From Enoplolaimus lenunculus (taxonomy: Eukaryota > Nematoda > Enoplea > Enoplida > Thoracostomopsidae): DNA of 64,000 nucleotides. The notes beneath the pieces are model-generated. The model did not search any database and was not told the origin of the DNA. It saw nothing but the letters and a program-made list of their open reading frames with translations. The position numbers and the translations under genes are program-made. Shown in pieces: positions 50,501 through 60,620 of this stretch. Every line of letters begins with the position of its first letter. The stretch's first letter is position 1. The DNA is taken from contig JASANG010001052.1 in NCBI GenBank assembly GCA_030248215.1, positions 1-64,000 on the forward strand, given 5' to 3'.

Positions 50501-51479
50501 TTTTACTGATGAAACAATAAACGTTTCATTATGATAAGACAATACGTTTTTCGATTTTGCATAACTAAAGTTGTTATAATATGTGTATTGCATGAATTAT
50601 GTGATTTAAATATAAACAGCAGGAAGAAGCGAAACGTATAAATTGCGCAGCGAAAAAAATGGTGTTTTACGTGAATAAATTGCGGACATGTACGATTTAA
50701 AATTAAATTATTTTAGAACTTTATTCAACTTGGATCTCAACCGAGCATTTTGCAACAAATGTGTTTGTTGCCCTTTACGTATTTTTCGTGTACGAATTTA
50801 ACACGAATTCTATTTCCAACGCTGATTGCTGCAACATTTCGCCATGACGAGAATTTGCAGATTTTGTCGGAGGAATTAAGCCCAATCTTGCTCGCTGGAT
50901 TTATTGAAGTAATTAATAAAATATGTTATTGTGTAATTGCATAATCTTTTAAGTTTGAGGCAATTTGTGATAGCTTTTGAGAGTTGCAGTCAAATCAGAG
51001 CTTTTTTGGACATTTGTGTCAGGTTCAATTTTAGGATCAGCTGAGCTTGGAGAAGTCATCACCGCAGGATAACCTTAAACAGACGACTGTGATGAAGACG
51101 GATGCGTCGGGTACAGGTATGTGCGAGTGGAAAAAACTTAAATATGTACGTTTAATGATCGAGTTTTGGTCCAGTCATATATTTAGCATAGCAGAATATT
51201 TCCAGTTGGATTCAGTCAATCCGTAATGTATGTTTTGTATCATGTTATTTAGTATTTCTGGTCGCTGCAAAGTACCACTTTCAAGCGACGCTACTGTTGC
51301 CGTTGATTTTGTACATTGCTAGTCCTAAGTGTTATACATTTTACACCGCCAGTAACATTGAAAATAATTTTGTTTCAGGGGATCAAGCCTGGTCTGAGGA
51401 ATTCACAAAATTGACAGCCCGATTTCCGCGTCAGTATTGGGAAGAAGCGAGAGATTATTTTCATGCAGCGTCTGAATAA
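23584..51479 (+). CDS. SCAPER: SCAPER (S-phase cyclin A-associated protein in the ER), 33 coding exons
   Basis: All exon phases close, giving about 2213 codons. Coding exons: 23584-24013, 24296-24409, 24909-25039, 25299-25390, 25848-26147, 26677-27814, 28098-28254, 29003-29277, 29770-29875, 30355-30806, 31752-31854, 32183-32418, 32593-32689, 33048-33171, 33605-33716, 34053-34193, 34411-34566, 34893-35035, 35213-35294, 35693-36085, 36695-36849, 38825-38890, 39594-39708, 41145-41266, 46311-46443, 46778-47055, 47638-47808, 48146-48331, 49648-49756, 50246-50395, 50717-50908, 51035-51116, 51379-51479. Family landmarks: VRALIREEGLLARNLLSW, DLRTRYWSFMFENLRRAVD, SYADKVKGH, HEKLSSPSRKR, a long charged coiled coil (exons 15-19), a helical repeat-like C-terminal half (VIVAIGYFVVLSPQNQ) and the tail RFPRQYWEEARDYF. 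SCAPER binds cyclin A, resides at the ER and is linked to cilia in vertebrates. The protein is longer than the human one (about 1400 aa), mainly through Ser-rich exon 6. The usual C2H2 finger is not found. An AATAAA overlaps the stop codon. Confidence 0.93.
26583..26666 (+). repeat. 42-bp tandem duplication before SCAPER exon 6
   Basis: Two adjacent 42-base copies start with TAAATTTGGCTAATCGTATA. They lie directly upstream of the acceptor of the large exon 6, so the duplication has repeated the region where a branch point and pyrimidine tract would sit. Divergence is a few bases. Confidence 0.8.
28672..28737. repeat. Short imperfect inverted repeat
   Basis: CCGGTTGAACGTGGGGGAA is followed about 30 bases later by its imperfect complement TTTCCCCTATGTTTAACCGG, within the intron after SCAPER exon 7. 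It may be a small MITE remnant or an RNA hairpin. Confidence 0.5.
37046..37378. mobile_element. hAT-like MITE, 'ATCCGGAT' type
   Basis: It starts CAGGGTGCGACCGGATAT and ends near CAGCCCTG. The interior near both ends is built from TATCCGG/CCGGATA words. It is non-autonomous and lies in the SCAPER intron after exon 21. The right terminus is less certain than the left. Confidence 0.6.
37727..37923. mobile_element. Small MITE with ends TAGGGTTGCG
   Basis: About 197 bases with terminal inverted repeat AGGGTTGCGTTATACT / AGTATAGCGCAACCCT. The GC-rich interior repeats the word GGCGCCGTCCGTCAC many times in both orientations. A TA at each end may be a target duplication. There is no coding capacity. 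It lies in the same SCAPER intron as the previous element. Confidence 0.8.
39040..39446. mobile_element. hAT-like MITE, 'ACCGGAAC' type, copy 1
   Basis: The ends are AGGGTGCAACCGGAAT and ATTCCGGTTGCACCCT, a near-perfect inverted repeat of about 16 bases. The subterminal regions repeat ACCGGAAC and its complement. About 400 bases, non-coding, in the SCAPER intron after exon 22. It matches the copy at 60755-61077. Confidence 0.85.
40149..41046. mobile_element. MITE with about 60-bp inverted repeats, carrying a nested element
   Basis: The left end around 40150 (GCAGCATTCACAATAAC...) and the right end around 41046 (...TTATTGTGAATTCTGC) are inverted over about 60 bases, including the inner word TAGGGTTAAC. 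Interior blocks repeat GTTAACCCTA and CACATGTTAGGG. The hAT-like element at 40506-40832 sits inside. I cannot assign a superfamily. Intron after SCAPER exon 23. Confidence 0.75.
40506..40832. mobile_element. hAT-like MITE, 'CGGAATCGG' type, nested
   Basis: It starts CAGGGTGCAAAGCGG and ends CCGGTTGCACCATG. The flanks GTAATGAA (left) and GTATTGAA (right) look like an 8-bp target duplication with one change. The interior repeats CGGAATCGGAAT-like words. It is inserted in the larger inverted-repeat element 40149-41046. Confidence 0.75.
44205..44690. mobile_element. hAT-like MITE remnant, 'TTCCGG' type
   Basis: The left part carries TACGGAAATTCTG and CTTCCGGAATTAAA words; the right part carries ACCGGAACCGAATAG and ends near CCAATTGCATACATGG, a decayed form of CCGGTTGCACCCTG. 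The boundaries are approximate. It lies within the R1-like LINE remnant. Confidence 0.5.
45134..45200. repeat. Dispersed repeat fragment
   Basis: GGAACGCTGCCCAAAATACG followed by TATGTGG recurs exactly at 58712, and both copies continue into TTAATATA. A related inverted-looking piece (ATCTATATAAATAAGGCTGG) is at about 49922. This is the edge of a small repeat family I cannot classify. Confidence 0.6.
45685..46035. mobile_element. hAT-like MITE, 'CGGATTCGG' type
   Basis: It starts CAGGGCGGAAAC and ends near GTCGCCCCCTTG. Both subterminal regions are built from GGATTCGG/CCGAATCC words around an AT-rich centre. About 350 bases, non-coding, in the SCAPER intron after exon 24. Confidence 0.65.
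48452..49071. mobile_element. piggyBac-like MITE with TTAA duplication
   Basis: The sequence reads TTAAGCCCTATTCACAC at the left and GTGTGAATAGGGTTTAA at the right: a TTAA at each side enclosing an inverted repeat that begins with CCCTAT-type bases, as in piggyBac elements. The interior of about 600 bases is filled with TGCAAGTT and GCAAAAACTTGC words. No transposase. It lies in the SCAPER intron after exon 28. Confidence 0.82.
49257..49470. mobile_element. Truncated hAT-like MITE, 'TTCCGG' type
   Basis: The left end CAGGGTGCAACCTGTGTTCC is followed by TCCGGTTCTGG and TTCCGGTTGCGG words. No matching right end is seen, so the extent is approximate. SCAPER intron after exon 28. Confidence 0.5.
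50090..50179. mobile_element. Right-end fragment of the piggyBac-like MITE family
   Basis: The words GATGCAAGTTGCACGTGCAA and GCAAAAACTGCACGTGT precede ACTAGGACTTAA, which matches the TTAA-side end of the element at 48452-49071. The left end is not defined. SCAPER intron after exon 29. Confidence 0.55.
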
Positions 51480-52270
51480 AGACGTGCATGGTACTACGTT
51501 GTTGTATGTTGTTCTATGTGCAAATTTATTTTTTTGTAATTATTATGATTAGTTTTAAATAGTAAATCTAAAAACATCTTTGCCGTTTTTAATCGTATAA
51601 AATTTAGGCTCTATCGGCAGTCTTAATTTCTATGGTGACGTGATTAACTAAGCGTTGAACTTAGATTCCAGTTCAGTATTTCAGTGTCCACAGAACCTTA
51701 TACTAATAAAAATGAATTTGTTATTTTTTGAAGAAAACTTCTCAAGATTACATCCATGCCAACATTTATTCTCTGTATAGAATATTTGGACATTTTTGTG
51801 ATAGTCACTCGTTCTGGTTTGTCACTGTTGTGGACGGTTGAACAACGTTTAAGTGTTTAGTTATTTCTTTTATATTGTAGTTTGTTCTTCATATTCAGAC
51901 ATTAATATAAAATTTGGAAAAACGCGATGTGTGTGTTTGTACGATGTAATAGGAAAGTTTTTATCCTTGATTTTTTTTAATTTTCTTGCAAAAATACATC
52001 GGAAGGACCAGCGTTTATAGATTTTTATTGGAAGCGCGTATTAGGTTTAATACGCTGTTCTTCGCACATTGACTGTTGTGCAACCGGTCGTTACTTTTTT
52101 ACTTTGCTTGATTACTGAATTGTTCTCAAATTCATGTGGCATAATGAGCATTAACCGTGTATTTGTTTTCGGCATACATCAATTTTTGCTGTTAATTCAT
52201 GTCACTCGAAATTTTGTTACATTTCTCAGTGATAATGTAGTTATCGGAAGTCTTTCAGAATATTATAACG
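51480..52270. other. SCAPER 3' region, no further gene
   Basis: AT-rich sequence. AATAAA hexamers overlap the SCAPER stop (51475) and occur near 51703; either could direct polyadenylation. No coding signal. Confidence 0.45.
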
Positions 52271-52274
52271 TAAC

Positions 52275-52400
52275 AGGCCCATGTAAAGTTCAAGGACGGA
52301 ATGTTTGCATAGCCTTTGGTATAAGCTCATTCTTACGCGTAGGCTTAGGAACGTGCTTATAATACTATTATGGCCCTGTTCTATACATTGGCCGCGTAAC
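52275..52400. mobile_element. Mini hAT-like element, CAGGGCCGGAAC family, short copy
   Basis: GGCCCATGTAAAGTTCAAGG at the left mirrors CCCTGTTCTATACATTGGCC at the right. The same ends occur at 59443-59630 and 59676-59815. The interior (CGTAGGCTTAGGAACG) uses the family word CTTAGGC. About 125 bases, non-coding. Confidence 0.75.
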
Positions 52401-52614
52401 CGATCCATGAAGGCTATTAAGCATTTAGTTATATGTGCTTAAATCTCAGATAAAGCATTGTTTTTGACTCGTGTTTCTTTCAATTTTCATTGTTATAGGG
52501 CATGGGCGTATAGGTGGTCTTACTGTTTGAACTTCCAGAACGGTTTTCGTTTAGGAAATGTACAACATATTATTTATGGAGCATAAATGAGTTGGAAGGT
52601 GACTGATTTGTAAC

Positions 52615-52949
52615 CAGAGTGGGACGTTACCCGCCGGTAAGCGCTGGTTGAATAAAAAATTCAGCCGCGGGTATACACACGGATAAAGATTTATTTCGCG
52701 CTGGTAAAATATCGACAGCTTTTATCCGCGCTAAACCTTTAAAAGTTAATGTGCAAATGCACAACATAACGTTTAAAAAGTATTAGTTCTGTGCCTTATT
52801 ATTAAAGAGCCAATCACTTAACTTCAGGTGCGGGTAGAACGTGGGTCGTCGGTAGCTCTTTTTAATGTGAATAAACGCGCAGGTAAAAAAATTTATTTGC
52901 CTGGGTAAAGCGCGAGACGGTAAAAAATCCTTCCCCACATCCCAGTCTG
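52615..52949. mobile_element. hAT-like MITE with 8-bp target duplication
   Basis: The ends CAGAGTGGGACG and CATCCCAGTCTG are an imperfect inverted repeat. The flanks TTTGTAAC and TTCGTAAC are an 8-bp duplication with one change, as expected for hAT. The interior repeats GCGCTGGTAAA and GCGGGTA-like words. Confidence 0.8.
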
Positions 52950-53310
52950 TTCGTAACGTAAGTGATTTTAAGCATAAAAAGGATTTTCATTATGGCCTAA
53001 ACGGAGATTGATTTTTACCATAGAAGGATATTCAGTTCCACCGTGTGTGTAAGATCAACTTGAATATTAACATCTGCTTAATTTCACAGCTGTTGCCCAT
53101 GTTACGATTGAATATCGCGCCACAGCATGGAATTAGGAACTGTGTATTTAATTTTTTACATTCAAATGGCGCCTATCATAATCGTTTGGACAGTTATCAG
53201 CAGGCAGATAGCCAACAGCGGAAGCCACGAAGAATAATACATTGGAAATCGTTATGCTCAAAAGCGTGGTCGTATCTGTTAATTTTTGGTCATGAAGCTA
53301 CACTACATAC

Positions 53311-53697
53311 CAGGGTGTAACCGGTATCCGTTTCCTGTAAAGATTGCTATCCATTTCCAGTATGATTGATATCCGTTTCCGTTATAGAAATCCCGGAAAT
53401 TCTGTTATTTTTACGTTCAAAATTAGTTAGAAATCATTGTAATTTTTCACTAATATGCTGCATTTGTCCGAAATGCAATAAAAATTACGAAATTGCTCCA
53501 AAATCGTAAATGTTTTTGTGCATTCACCATTTTTCTTTAAAATTCTTGAAAACCTGGGGAATATTATTTACACATCTCTATTGTATTGGCAGAAAAGTTC
53601 AATATCTTTGAAACTTTTATACTTCCATATTCGTTTTCTGTTTCCGTTATTAGGTCACTATCCATTTCCGTGATCTTTACTACCCGTTTACACCTTA
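53311..53697. mobile_element. hAT-like MITE, 'TCCGTTTCC' type, copy 1
   Basis: It starts CAGGGTGTAACCGGTATCCG and ends near CCCGTTTACACCTTA. It repeats TCCGTTTCCGTTAT in both flanks. The centre (AAAATTAGTTAGAAATCA, then CGAAATGCAATAAAAATTA) aligns with the copy at 59031-59400. Confidence 0.7.
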
Positions 53698-53966
53698 CTA
53701 CACACGGTGTGATTCGCCGGAGAATAGTTAGTCTGATGTCAGTCAGTCAAAGATGCGCGACCTGTATCAAACCTGGGCGATAGTAATTATCCTGTGTTAT
53801 TCGCATATTGTTATCTTAACAGTCGTTTTCAGGCGAAAGTATGTATGCATATACATGCAATTTTAACTCGATATTGCTATTAATGCAAACTAATATGCAC
53901 TTTTTAAGCATGTCGTTATAGTTGTACAGCATGTTATCAAAATGAATCGTATCTTTGGTCGAAAAA

Positions 53967-56900
53967 ATGGACAACGCTTTAAGTATAATTGATGCGAAAG
54001 TCAAAGAGCTTAATTGTGGTGAGGAAAGCAAGATGATGGCACTTTTGATTTCTATATGTTTGTCCAGGATCGACCGAATTTCCGGTCCTGTTTGCTATCC
54101 GGCAAAAAAATGGACATCCGTATTCGGTATAAACCGATCGACCAGATACCAGATATCGGTTGTGGTTCCAAATTAAATAAAATTGTTTTTAGATGTGAAA
54201 ATACCTGTCGAAAATCCGAGCTAAAATAAATTTTAATTTGTTACGCAAATACTTTTGTACAACTCAAATACTGCGGTCAATGCGCAGATGTAGACGCTAT
54301 ATCCGGTTAATATCTGATCCTTGTCCGGGTAAAAAAATTTGCTATCCGGCTTGGGTTTTGGTATCCGGTAAAATTAATATTCGGTCGATACTTGGCGTAG
54401 GTATTATGTGAACTGCTTCTTAACAGCTACTTGGCACATGTATTATGGTCTGTTGAACGTTAGTTTACTTTAAGGTTTAGTCATCGGTAGCAGTTCTTTT
54501 TTCATTTTGCAGATACAACGCGTAATTATTGTAGTCATCAGCCAAATGTTGAACGCTGGTTGATAGCCTGGACCGCTGATGCTAATGTTGTATGGGACAA
54601 GCTTGGAAATCATATGCAACTTAGAAAATCAATGCTACTTGACAGGATAAAATCAGTTGCTGATATACAATCACTGTGTAAGTTTAACACTAAGGTAATA
54701 TTGTTTAAACCTGCTTATTCTTCTTGTACACGGCCCGAGGATCATAAGAGGTCAGACAATCGACCCGCTTCACGAGGAAAGGCGATCACAGTTCTTGGCC
54801 TATTGAATAGGTGTTGTGCGTTGTCGCCATCAACGGTGCCAATGCCAAGGTGTCATATTACGAGTTTTTGTAGGCTGGGCAGATGTTGAAAACGTACTAC
54901 AGGTCTTCAAGATCACCGCAGAACATGTTGAGAATTAACTGCTTTGAAAATGGACAAGCTGCGTTTGCGTACAAATAATATGCACTATGCAGGCTGAGTA
55001 TTGTGGATTGGGGCTGTGCAATGAACAGGGATATATACGAGTGATACATACTCACTCTCGAATAAATGAAAGCCTATTTACACTCCTGGTCGTTTTATGA
55101 CTGCATAAACGCGTAGTAAACTATAATAGTAATTTCATTTTAATTGAAAAATGTAAAATTTAGGATAATTGTTTAGAGATATTGGCAGAACAATGTTATG
55201 CAAATATTCGCCTATTATGTTATATGTACATTTGTTTAAATATCTTTTCAAACCAGGAAACTAGGTAAACATCACTTTGTTGCCGCTCAAAAATTGTTTG
55301 ATTTCAGGCAACGCTGCATTTGATTATTTTCCCGGTGGATTTAGTGGTTACGACAAGTGCGGTAACGTTGTTTGGATTGAGCCAACTGGACATCTTGATA
55401 TTCGCGGAATAGCACACACCATTTCATGTCACGTAAGTCTAATGTTGTGCAATTTCACTTCAGAATACTGTCAGCTTTCAGTCATTTATTTCTTTGCAAA
55501 TTGACAGTTAGGTGGTAGCAGAATAATTTCTGTAACTGCTGCTCTGATATGCTGAAGCTTTTTTCACGCGGTCTTCAGTATCTTTGAATTTACGTTGCAG
55601 GGTTTCGACCGGAACGTTCTGTTACAATAAAATCGTTCTGTTTTGAAAATATGATCAGGTAGCAATAACTAGTCGTAATACATAATATATACGTTATACA
55701 AATTGGAGGTGAAGTTTACGCAAATTGCCATGATATTACGTGTAGCGTGGTACTTAAGGATTTCATATCGCGGAAGATTTATGACGCGGCATACATTCAA
55801 CATTTAGTCGTGGAGAAAGAAAGTTTAACTGGCCGTCGATTAGGCCTTATCATGGTGATGGACCTTGAAGGTAAGAATTCATTGAGGGGTCACAAAATTT
55901 TCACCTGCTTAATGAAACATTTAAGGACGAAGATGCTCAAGGGTGAGCAACAAACACATGTATCATGAATATTGTTCAGTATCTTCTGAGTAATAATAGC
56001 GCAGAAGCCAAGACTCCACAAGAGAATGGCTGGGTTTCTGAAATCTTACTTAAGTATTTACTTAAGTTATACTTAAGTAATTACTTAACCTTTCGAGCAA
56101 AAACAAGCAAACTACTATGTGAGCTATTGTCTTAAAAAGGAAGTAATAGTTTCGCTTTATGTTAAGCAACTCCATGACTACAATTTCAATTAAACCAAGG
56201 TTAGTATGCCTCAGCAGTAACTTTGTAATATGTCAAATTTAGACAGCGACTTAAATATTTACTTAACTTAAGTACGCTTTTAAACACGACAAAATGGTTA
56301 AGTAATTACATATGCTTGAAACCGTAAATAAGGTTTTCAGCGATTTTTCACTTCCAAAATGTTGATCTTCAAATTATGGAAACAAGTACAGTAAAATTTT
56401 AAACAACAGATTTCTACCATCTGCTGTCGGACCGTACCTGGCCAGTCCGAAGCGGTCCGACCTTGGACCGAGCTTGAACCGGTCCGCACCGGACCGCAGC
56501 ATTGAGTGGACCGAACTGCTGACAAGTTTTTTACCGGTCCGGTCCACATCACTAATACCTTTCAGCGCTTAACCACGAAAGTTGTTCGTTAGCCTGTATG
56601 CAGTTGTATATATCTGGATATATCTGCATTACTGCAACAGGCCTTACCCGGCATCAACTTTGGATGCCCGCTATGTCAATGTACACAACGGTTGTGACAC
56701 TGATGCAAGAACATTTCCCGGAACTTCTACAACGGGTGTATATCATAAACGGACCGTCTGCTCTTTCCATAGCATACAGGATTGTGTATCCGTTCCTTGC
56801 CCCGGTAACACGCGACAAAGTGACAATATTGGGATCTAATTGGCAGGTAAAGTGGTAAAATACATTCTATTATTCATTTTATATTTTGTCCTTGTGAAAT

Positions 56901-58203
56901 TGCTTTCATCACGCAAAATAATGACTTTTTTAATATATTCATTAGCAACTGTTCAAACTTTTGCGTTGAAATGTTTTGTCTTACACTGATTTCAAAGTTG
57001 TAGCGCACTTTTGTTCAATAATTGGTTATTTAACGAGGGTGTTATTGTGCTTGCAGGAAATTTTATTGGACGAAATTGATCCAAGTCAGCTACCTTCGGC
57101 ATGGGGAGGTCATAGCCGATCCCAGTTGGAATCGACAGATCCAATACCGCTTGGCCAACGTGTTCCTGAGTCTATGTATTATCGCAATTTACCCGAGTAT
57201 TTAAGCGATCGAGCATTGATTCTCAGCTGTGATAGCAACATCGACGATTCGAGTGATTTTAGCAATAAAACAAGTACTGAAGACCGCATTTATAAGCGAC
57301 GTGTATTTTTACGTCGGGGTGCGAAGTTGGAGCATCCAGTGTATGTGCCGTTACAAACACAAAATTCAAATATGCTGTTAAAGTGGATTCTCAAATGTGA
57401 TTCGGATGCTTTTGGATTTGGTATAACATTCCAGGTTGGTTGAGATGCATTTTCAATTTTGTAATATAGTGTATTTCGGGCTCTTTAAATGTAATGTATT
57501 AATGTAAACATTTTGTGCCCTTGTTAAGTACTTGTTGGTAGGTGCGACTCGACCTTTATCATTACATAATATAATGACGTTGCGAAGAGGCGCAATTTTA
57601 AAATCCATACATTTATACGACGAATATATTTTGGCGTATTCACATATCCTATACCGTGTTGAGTAAGAATTCTGACATTCCTGAAGGCGAACAGTCAAGT
57701 TCCTTCTATGCCAGGAAAACACATCAAGTATTTTCGCACAGTATGGATTTAGGTGGTTTAATTGAACGGTATTAGAATGCTACGGTTAGGATATTGTCTT
57801 CTACATAACAGACCATAACGTCTCTTTGATTTTCTTTGGAACACAATATTTAGCTAGAAACAGCTCAGTTTCAGCGCTGGGGTTTTAAAATATTTATCTT
57901 AATATTCTTTTTATTAATATTATGTTCGCTTCTTTTTAGCAAGAACGACCATCTAATGCTGGATTAGCCAGTACACCTCGACCAACATCACCAACTACAA
58001 CAACTGCTTTAAATAAATTGCACTCCGACATAATTTACTACAGCTTTAAAATCGATTGTAGTGTTGTGCCCGAAAAAGGGGTTTATAAGTGCGCTAATAC
58101 GGCGCCCGGATGGTACGTGTTTCACTTCGACAATTCTCATAGTTGGGTTAAATCCAAAAACATAGCTTTTGTAATCGAGCTGTCACATTGTAAATATTGC
58201 TAA
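53967..58203 (+). CDS. SEC14-like lipid-binding protein (CRAL-TRIO plus GOLD), seven coding exons
   Basis: Coding exons 53967-54018, 54513-54677, 55308-55432, 55759-55870, 56641-56846, 57057-57434 and 57940-58203 (TAA) join in phase to 433 codons. Residues 1-70 match the small helical CRAL-TRIO N region (ERWLIAWTADANVVWDKL). The CRAL-TRIO lipid pocket follows: YFPGGFSGYDKCGNVVW, LGLIMVMDLEGL, HFPELLQRVYIINGPSALS, TRDKVTILGSNWQ, LPSAWGG. The C-terminal GOLD domain (exons 6-7) shows LLKWILKCDSDAFGFGITFQ and WYVFHFDNSHSWVKSKNIAF. Order and length match SEC14L2-like proteins (about 400 aa), cytosolic carriers of phospholipids, squalene or tocopherol. The first exon rests on one ATG and a phase-matching donor and is the weakest. 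The exact paralogue cannot be named, so no symbol is given. Confidence 0.9.
54078..54400. mobile_element. hAT-like MITE remnant, 'ATCCGG' type
   Basis: GCTATCCGGCAAAA, ATCCGTATTCGGTATAAACC, ATATCCGGTTAATATC and TTGGTATCCGGTAAAA recur at both sides of an AT-rich centre, as in 37046-37378. No clear CAGGG terminus, so the limits are approximate. First intron of the SEC14-like gene. Confidence 0.55.
56029..56325. mobile_element. MITE rich in TACTTAAGTA words
   Basis: The left end GGGTTTCTGAAATCTTACTT and the right end around GTAATTACATATGCTTGAAACC form an imperfect inverted repeat. The interior flanks repeat ACTTAAGTAATTACTTAA. It lies in the SEC14-like intron after exon 4. Confidence 0.6.
56405..56560. 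mobile_element. MITE fragment rich in GGTCCGGACC words
   Basis: Dense CGGTCCG/CGGACCG words (for example ACCGGTCCGGTCCACATCAC at the right end). The right terminus resembles a hAT end; the left terminus is not clear. Same intron as the previous element. Confidence 0.5.
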
Positions 58204-58711
58204 CAAATTCAGCTGTGAATGTTTTTTTATAAATGTGATCTCATTGTTAGTCATATTAATGTGCATAATACGGATAACACTGTTTCTTATTGTAAGTGTG
58301 GTTTGATGTATACTGGTGTTTAATTCGAATCTCCTCAATATTTGAGACAAACATGGTTTAATTTTATTTGGTTTGTATCTTTAAAAATAAGATATTGCGG
58401 CAGAACCACTGACAGAATATTCAGAGACTAAACTAAAGATCAAAACGCAACAAATTATTTCCAAACTGGTGCTGTCACCAGAGTATATTTTCGTTTTTGA
58501 AATATATTACTAGTCTACTTGATTGCAAATTTGCTACCTAAAACGTTTCTTTCAAACTTCTCGTTTCTTGATACTGCGCAATACTTTTTTACATTTCGGT
58601 GCCCTATTTAATTCTAGTCCACTTCGAGTAAATTGACTTTCAAAAGAATGGATTCTAAATTAAATATATGTTGTCGCTTGTTTATATATGAAACATTCAT
58701 TACAATGCCTG

Positions 58712-58765
58712 GAACGCTGCCCAAAATACGTATGTGGGGCTTTACAGCGTTAATATAGATGACTT
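58712..58765. repeat. Dispersed repeat fragment, second copy
   Basis: Shares GGAACGCTGCCCAAAATACG and the following TATGTGG with 45134-45200. Confidence 0.6.
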
Positions 58766-59030
58766 AATCATGCTGTTATTCTGTATATTATACGGGTTGT
58801 GGGTGTGTGAAATATCTAAATACATTTTGTTACATTTTTGTGATTAACGACTTATCCCATGTTAATTTTTAGGGCCGTACATTTTTGTGGTGGAATTTCA
58901 GCAGAGTAGGCTTAGTTTAGATATCTTTTTATTATGCATAGGCGTGTTATCCTTAATGCAGCGCTTAGGTTTAGGCGTAGGAATATGCGTAATCTACAGC
59001 TATGGTCCTAAAAGTAATATTGTTCCATTT

Positions 59031-59400
59031 CAGGATGTAGCCGGATATCCGTTTCGGTAAAAATCTATGTCTATTTCCGCTATAGAAATTTAGAAATTTT
59101 TTTATTTGTACGCTCAAAATTAGTTATAAATCACGTAGATATCCCTAAACTTTCATTCCAGATATACTGCAGTTATTCGAAATGTAGTAAAAATTATCTA
59201 AAATCTGAAAAAATTTAATGCATCCACCATTTTTTTATTTAAAAAATTTTAGAAAGCCGGTAAACATTTTCAGGCCTCAATTGTGTTGGTAGAAAATAAA
59301 ACATCTTTCAAACTTTTATACTTCAGTATTAGTTTTTCGTTTCCGTTTACGTTATTTTGATCACCATCCGTTTCGGTTATTGTTGCTATCCGTTTCAGCG
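59031..59400. mobile_element. hAT-like MITE, 'TCCGTTTCG' type, copy 2
   Basis: It starts CAGGATGTAGCCGGATATCC and ends near GCTATCCGTTTCAGCG. The centre aligns with 53311-53697 (AAAATTAGTTATAAATCA, then CGAAATGTAGTAAAAATTA). Confidence 0.7.
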
Positions 59401-59442
59401 CGGCCGATTTTTTTATTCTCAATTCGTGCGTATTGTTTTGTT

Positions 59443-59630
59443 GGCCAGTGTAAAGAACAGGGGCGGAACAATATTATAAGCATATTCCTAAGCCTAAGCC
59501 TAAAGCCTAAGATTAAGAAAGCGTATTCCTAAGCCTAAGCCCAAGTCAAGCTAAAAAACTATTCGAAAGCTTAATTTACTCTATTCTAGTCCCACAGAAA
59601 AACGTTCCGCCCCTGATCTTTACATAGGCC
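59443..59630. mobile_element. Mini hAT-like element, CAGGGGCGGAAC family, copy A
   Basis: Outer ends GGCCAGTGTAAAGA and TCTTTACATAGGCC plus inner CAGGGGCGGAAC and GTTCCGCCCCTG give an inverted repeat of about 27 bases. The interior is CCTAAGCCTAAG repeats. Non-coding, 188 bases. Confidence 0.82.
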
Positions 59631-59675
59631 GTTTTGTTTATAAACAAGCATTATTGCATTAAATTTCTTCCTATC

Positions 59676-59815
59676 GCCAATTTATAGATCAGGGCCGGAA
59701 CAGCAGCATAAGCATTTTCCTAAGCTATGCCAGTAGTCTAAACCTTAAGCTTGCTTTAATGCCATTCCGCGGAAAAACGGCCCGGCTCTGATCTGTACAT
59801 TGGCCCTAGCTTTTG
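59676..59815. mobile_element. Mini hAT-like element, CAGGGCCGGAAC family, copy B
   Basis: GCCAATTTATAGATCAGGGC followed by CGGAAC at the left mirrors CGGCCCGGCTCTGATCTGTA followed by CATTGGCC at the right. Same interior words (CCTAAGC) as copy A, which lies 45 bases upstream. Confidence 0.8.
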
Positions 59816-59977
59816 ACTAATGTCAATGCTGAAGCTAAATTTAGTTCCAAAGAACCTATTTGAATAGTATTTCTTTTACAAACTGTTAAATGATTGCCAT
59901 AGTTTTTATGGATGTGTTGTTATGTGCGCATGTGTGATGTATACATATTTTTAATAAAATTTTATTAAAATTGGCTT

Positions 59978-60326
59978 CCAGGGTTTAAACGCATAGTAAA
60001 AATAACGGAATCAGAAACGGACTCCGGCAGAAAATCGGCCTCCGGCTCGGGAGAATTTTTGCCGGTGGCCGGCAATTTCGGTACTAAAATTTTGCATAAT
60101 TTTGCAAAATTTATATGTTTAGCGTGTTTCGTTTCACTTTTGTCACAATTTTCAGGAAAGAATTTTCGAAATTTCACAGAAAATTAGCTTAAAACCAAAC
60201 AACTTTAACAAGATATTGCAGATATTGTCTAAAATTTACTAATTTACCATCATTTTTACTACCTACGCCAAGTTTCGTTGCCCTCCAGGTCCGGCTCCTG
60301 TATTTTTCACCTTCGGTTGCACTCTG
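59978..60326. mobile_element. hAT-like MITE, 'GGAGCCGGA' type, uninterrupted copy
   Basis: In inverted orientation it aligns over its whole length with 60621-61313. Shared parts are GGTGCAACC-type ends, TCCGGCTCC words, the central TAAAATTTTGCATAATTTTG and AAGTGAAACGAAACACGC. It has CAGGGTTTAAACG at the left and GGTTGCACTCTG at the right. It carries the uninterrupted form of the site that holds an insertion in the other copy. Confidence 0.82.
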
Positions 60327-60620
60327 GCTTTATACTTCTGTTCCGGCCCTGTACTATACATGTGCTCCAGGATACGCCGGAGGTCTGCCTCCTGCTCCGG
60401 TAGAATTTTTGCCCGAGGTTCTCAGAGTTTTAATTTTCACGAAAGTTGATTTCGGGCTCTTAAGAATTATTGGCGGAGGGTCCGGCAATTTAGGTACTTA
60501 TAACATATAATTTATTGTTAAAAGGCCCTCAAATTGTTTCCAACTTCCAACAACAATTACGAATAAAATTTGCAGTTATAAAGATTGTCTAAACGGTTTA
60601 GACATTTACAAATAGTTTGC

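Noticed and set aside
23584-51479. Several separate small genes instead of one
   Set aside because: Every predicted exon joins in phase and follows the order of the SCAPER family from N-terminal to C-terminal motif.
53045-53320. 91-codon ORF upstream of the SEC14-like gene
   Set aside because: No family match, and its 3' end runs into a MITE. It might be untranslated leader, but a coding role is not supported.
59460-59560. CRISPR-like or telomere-like CCTAAG array
   Set aside because: The CCTAAGC words are the interior of a mini inverted-repeat element; there are no regular spacers and the units are irregular.
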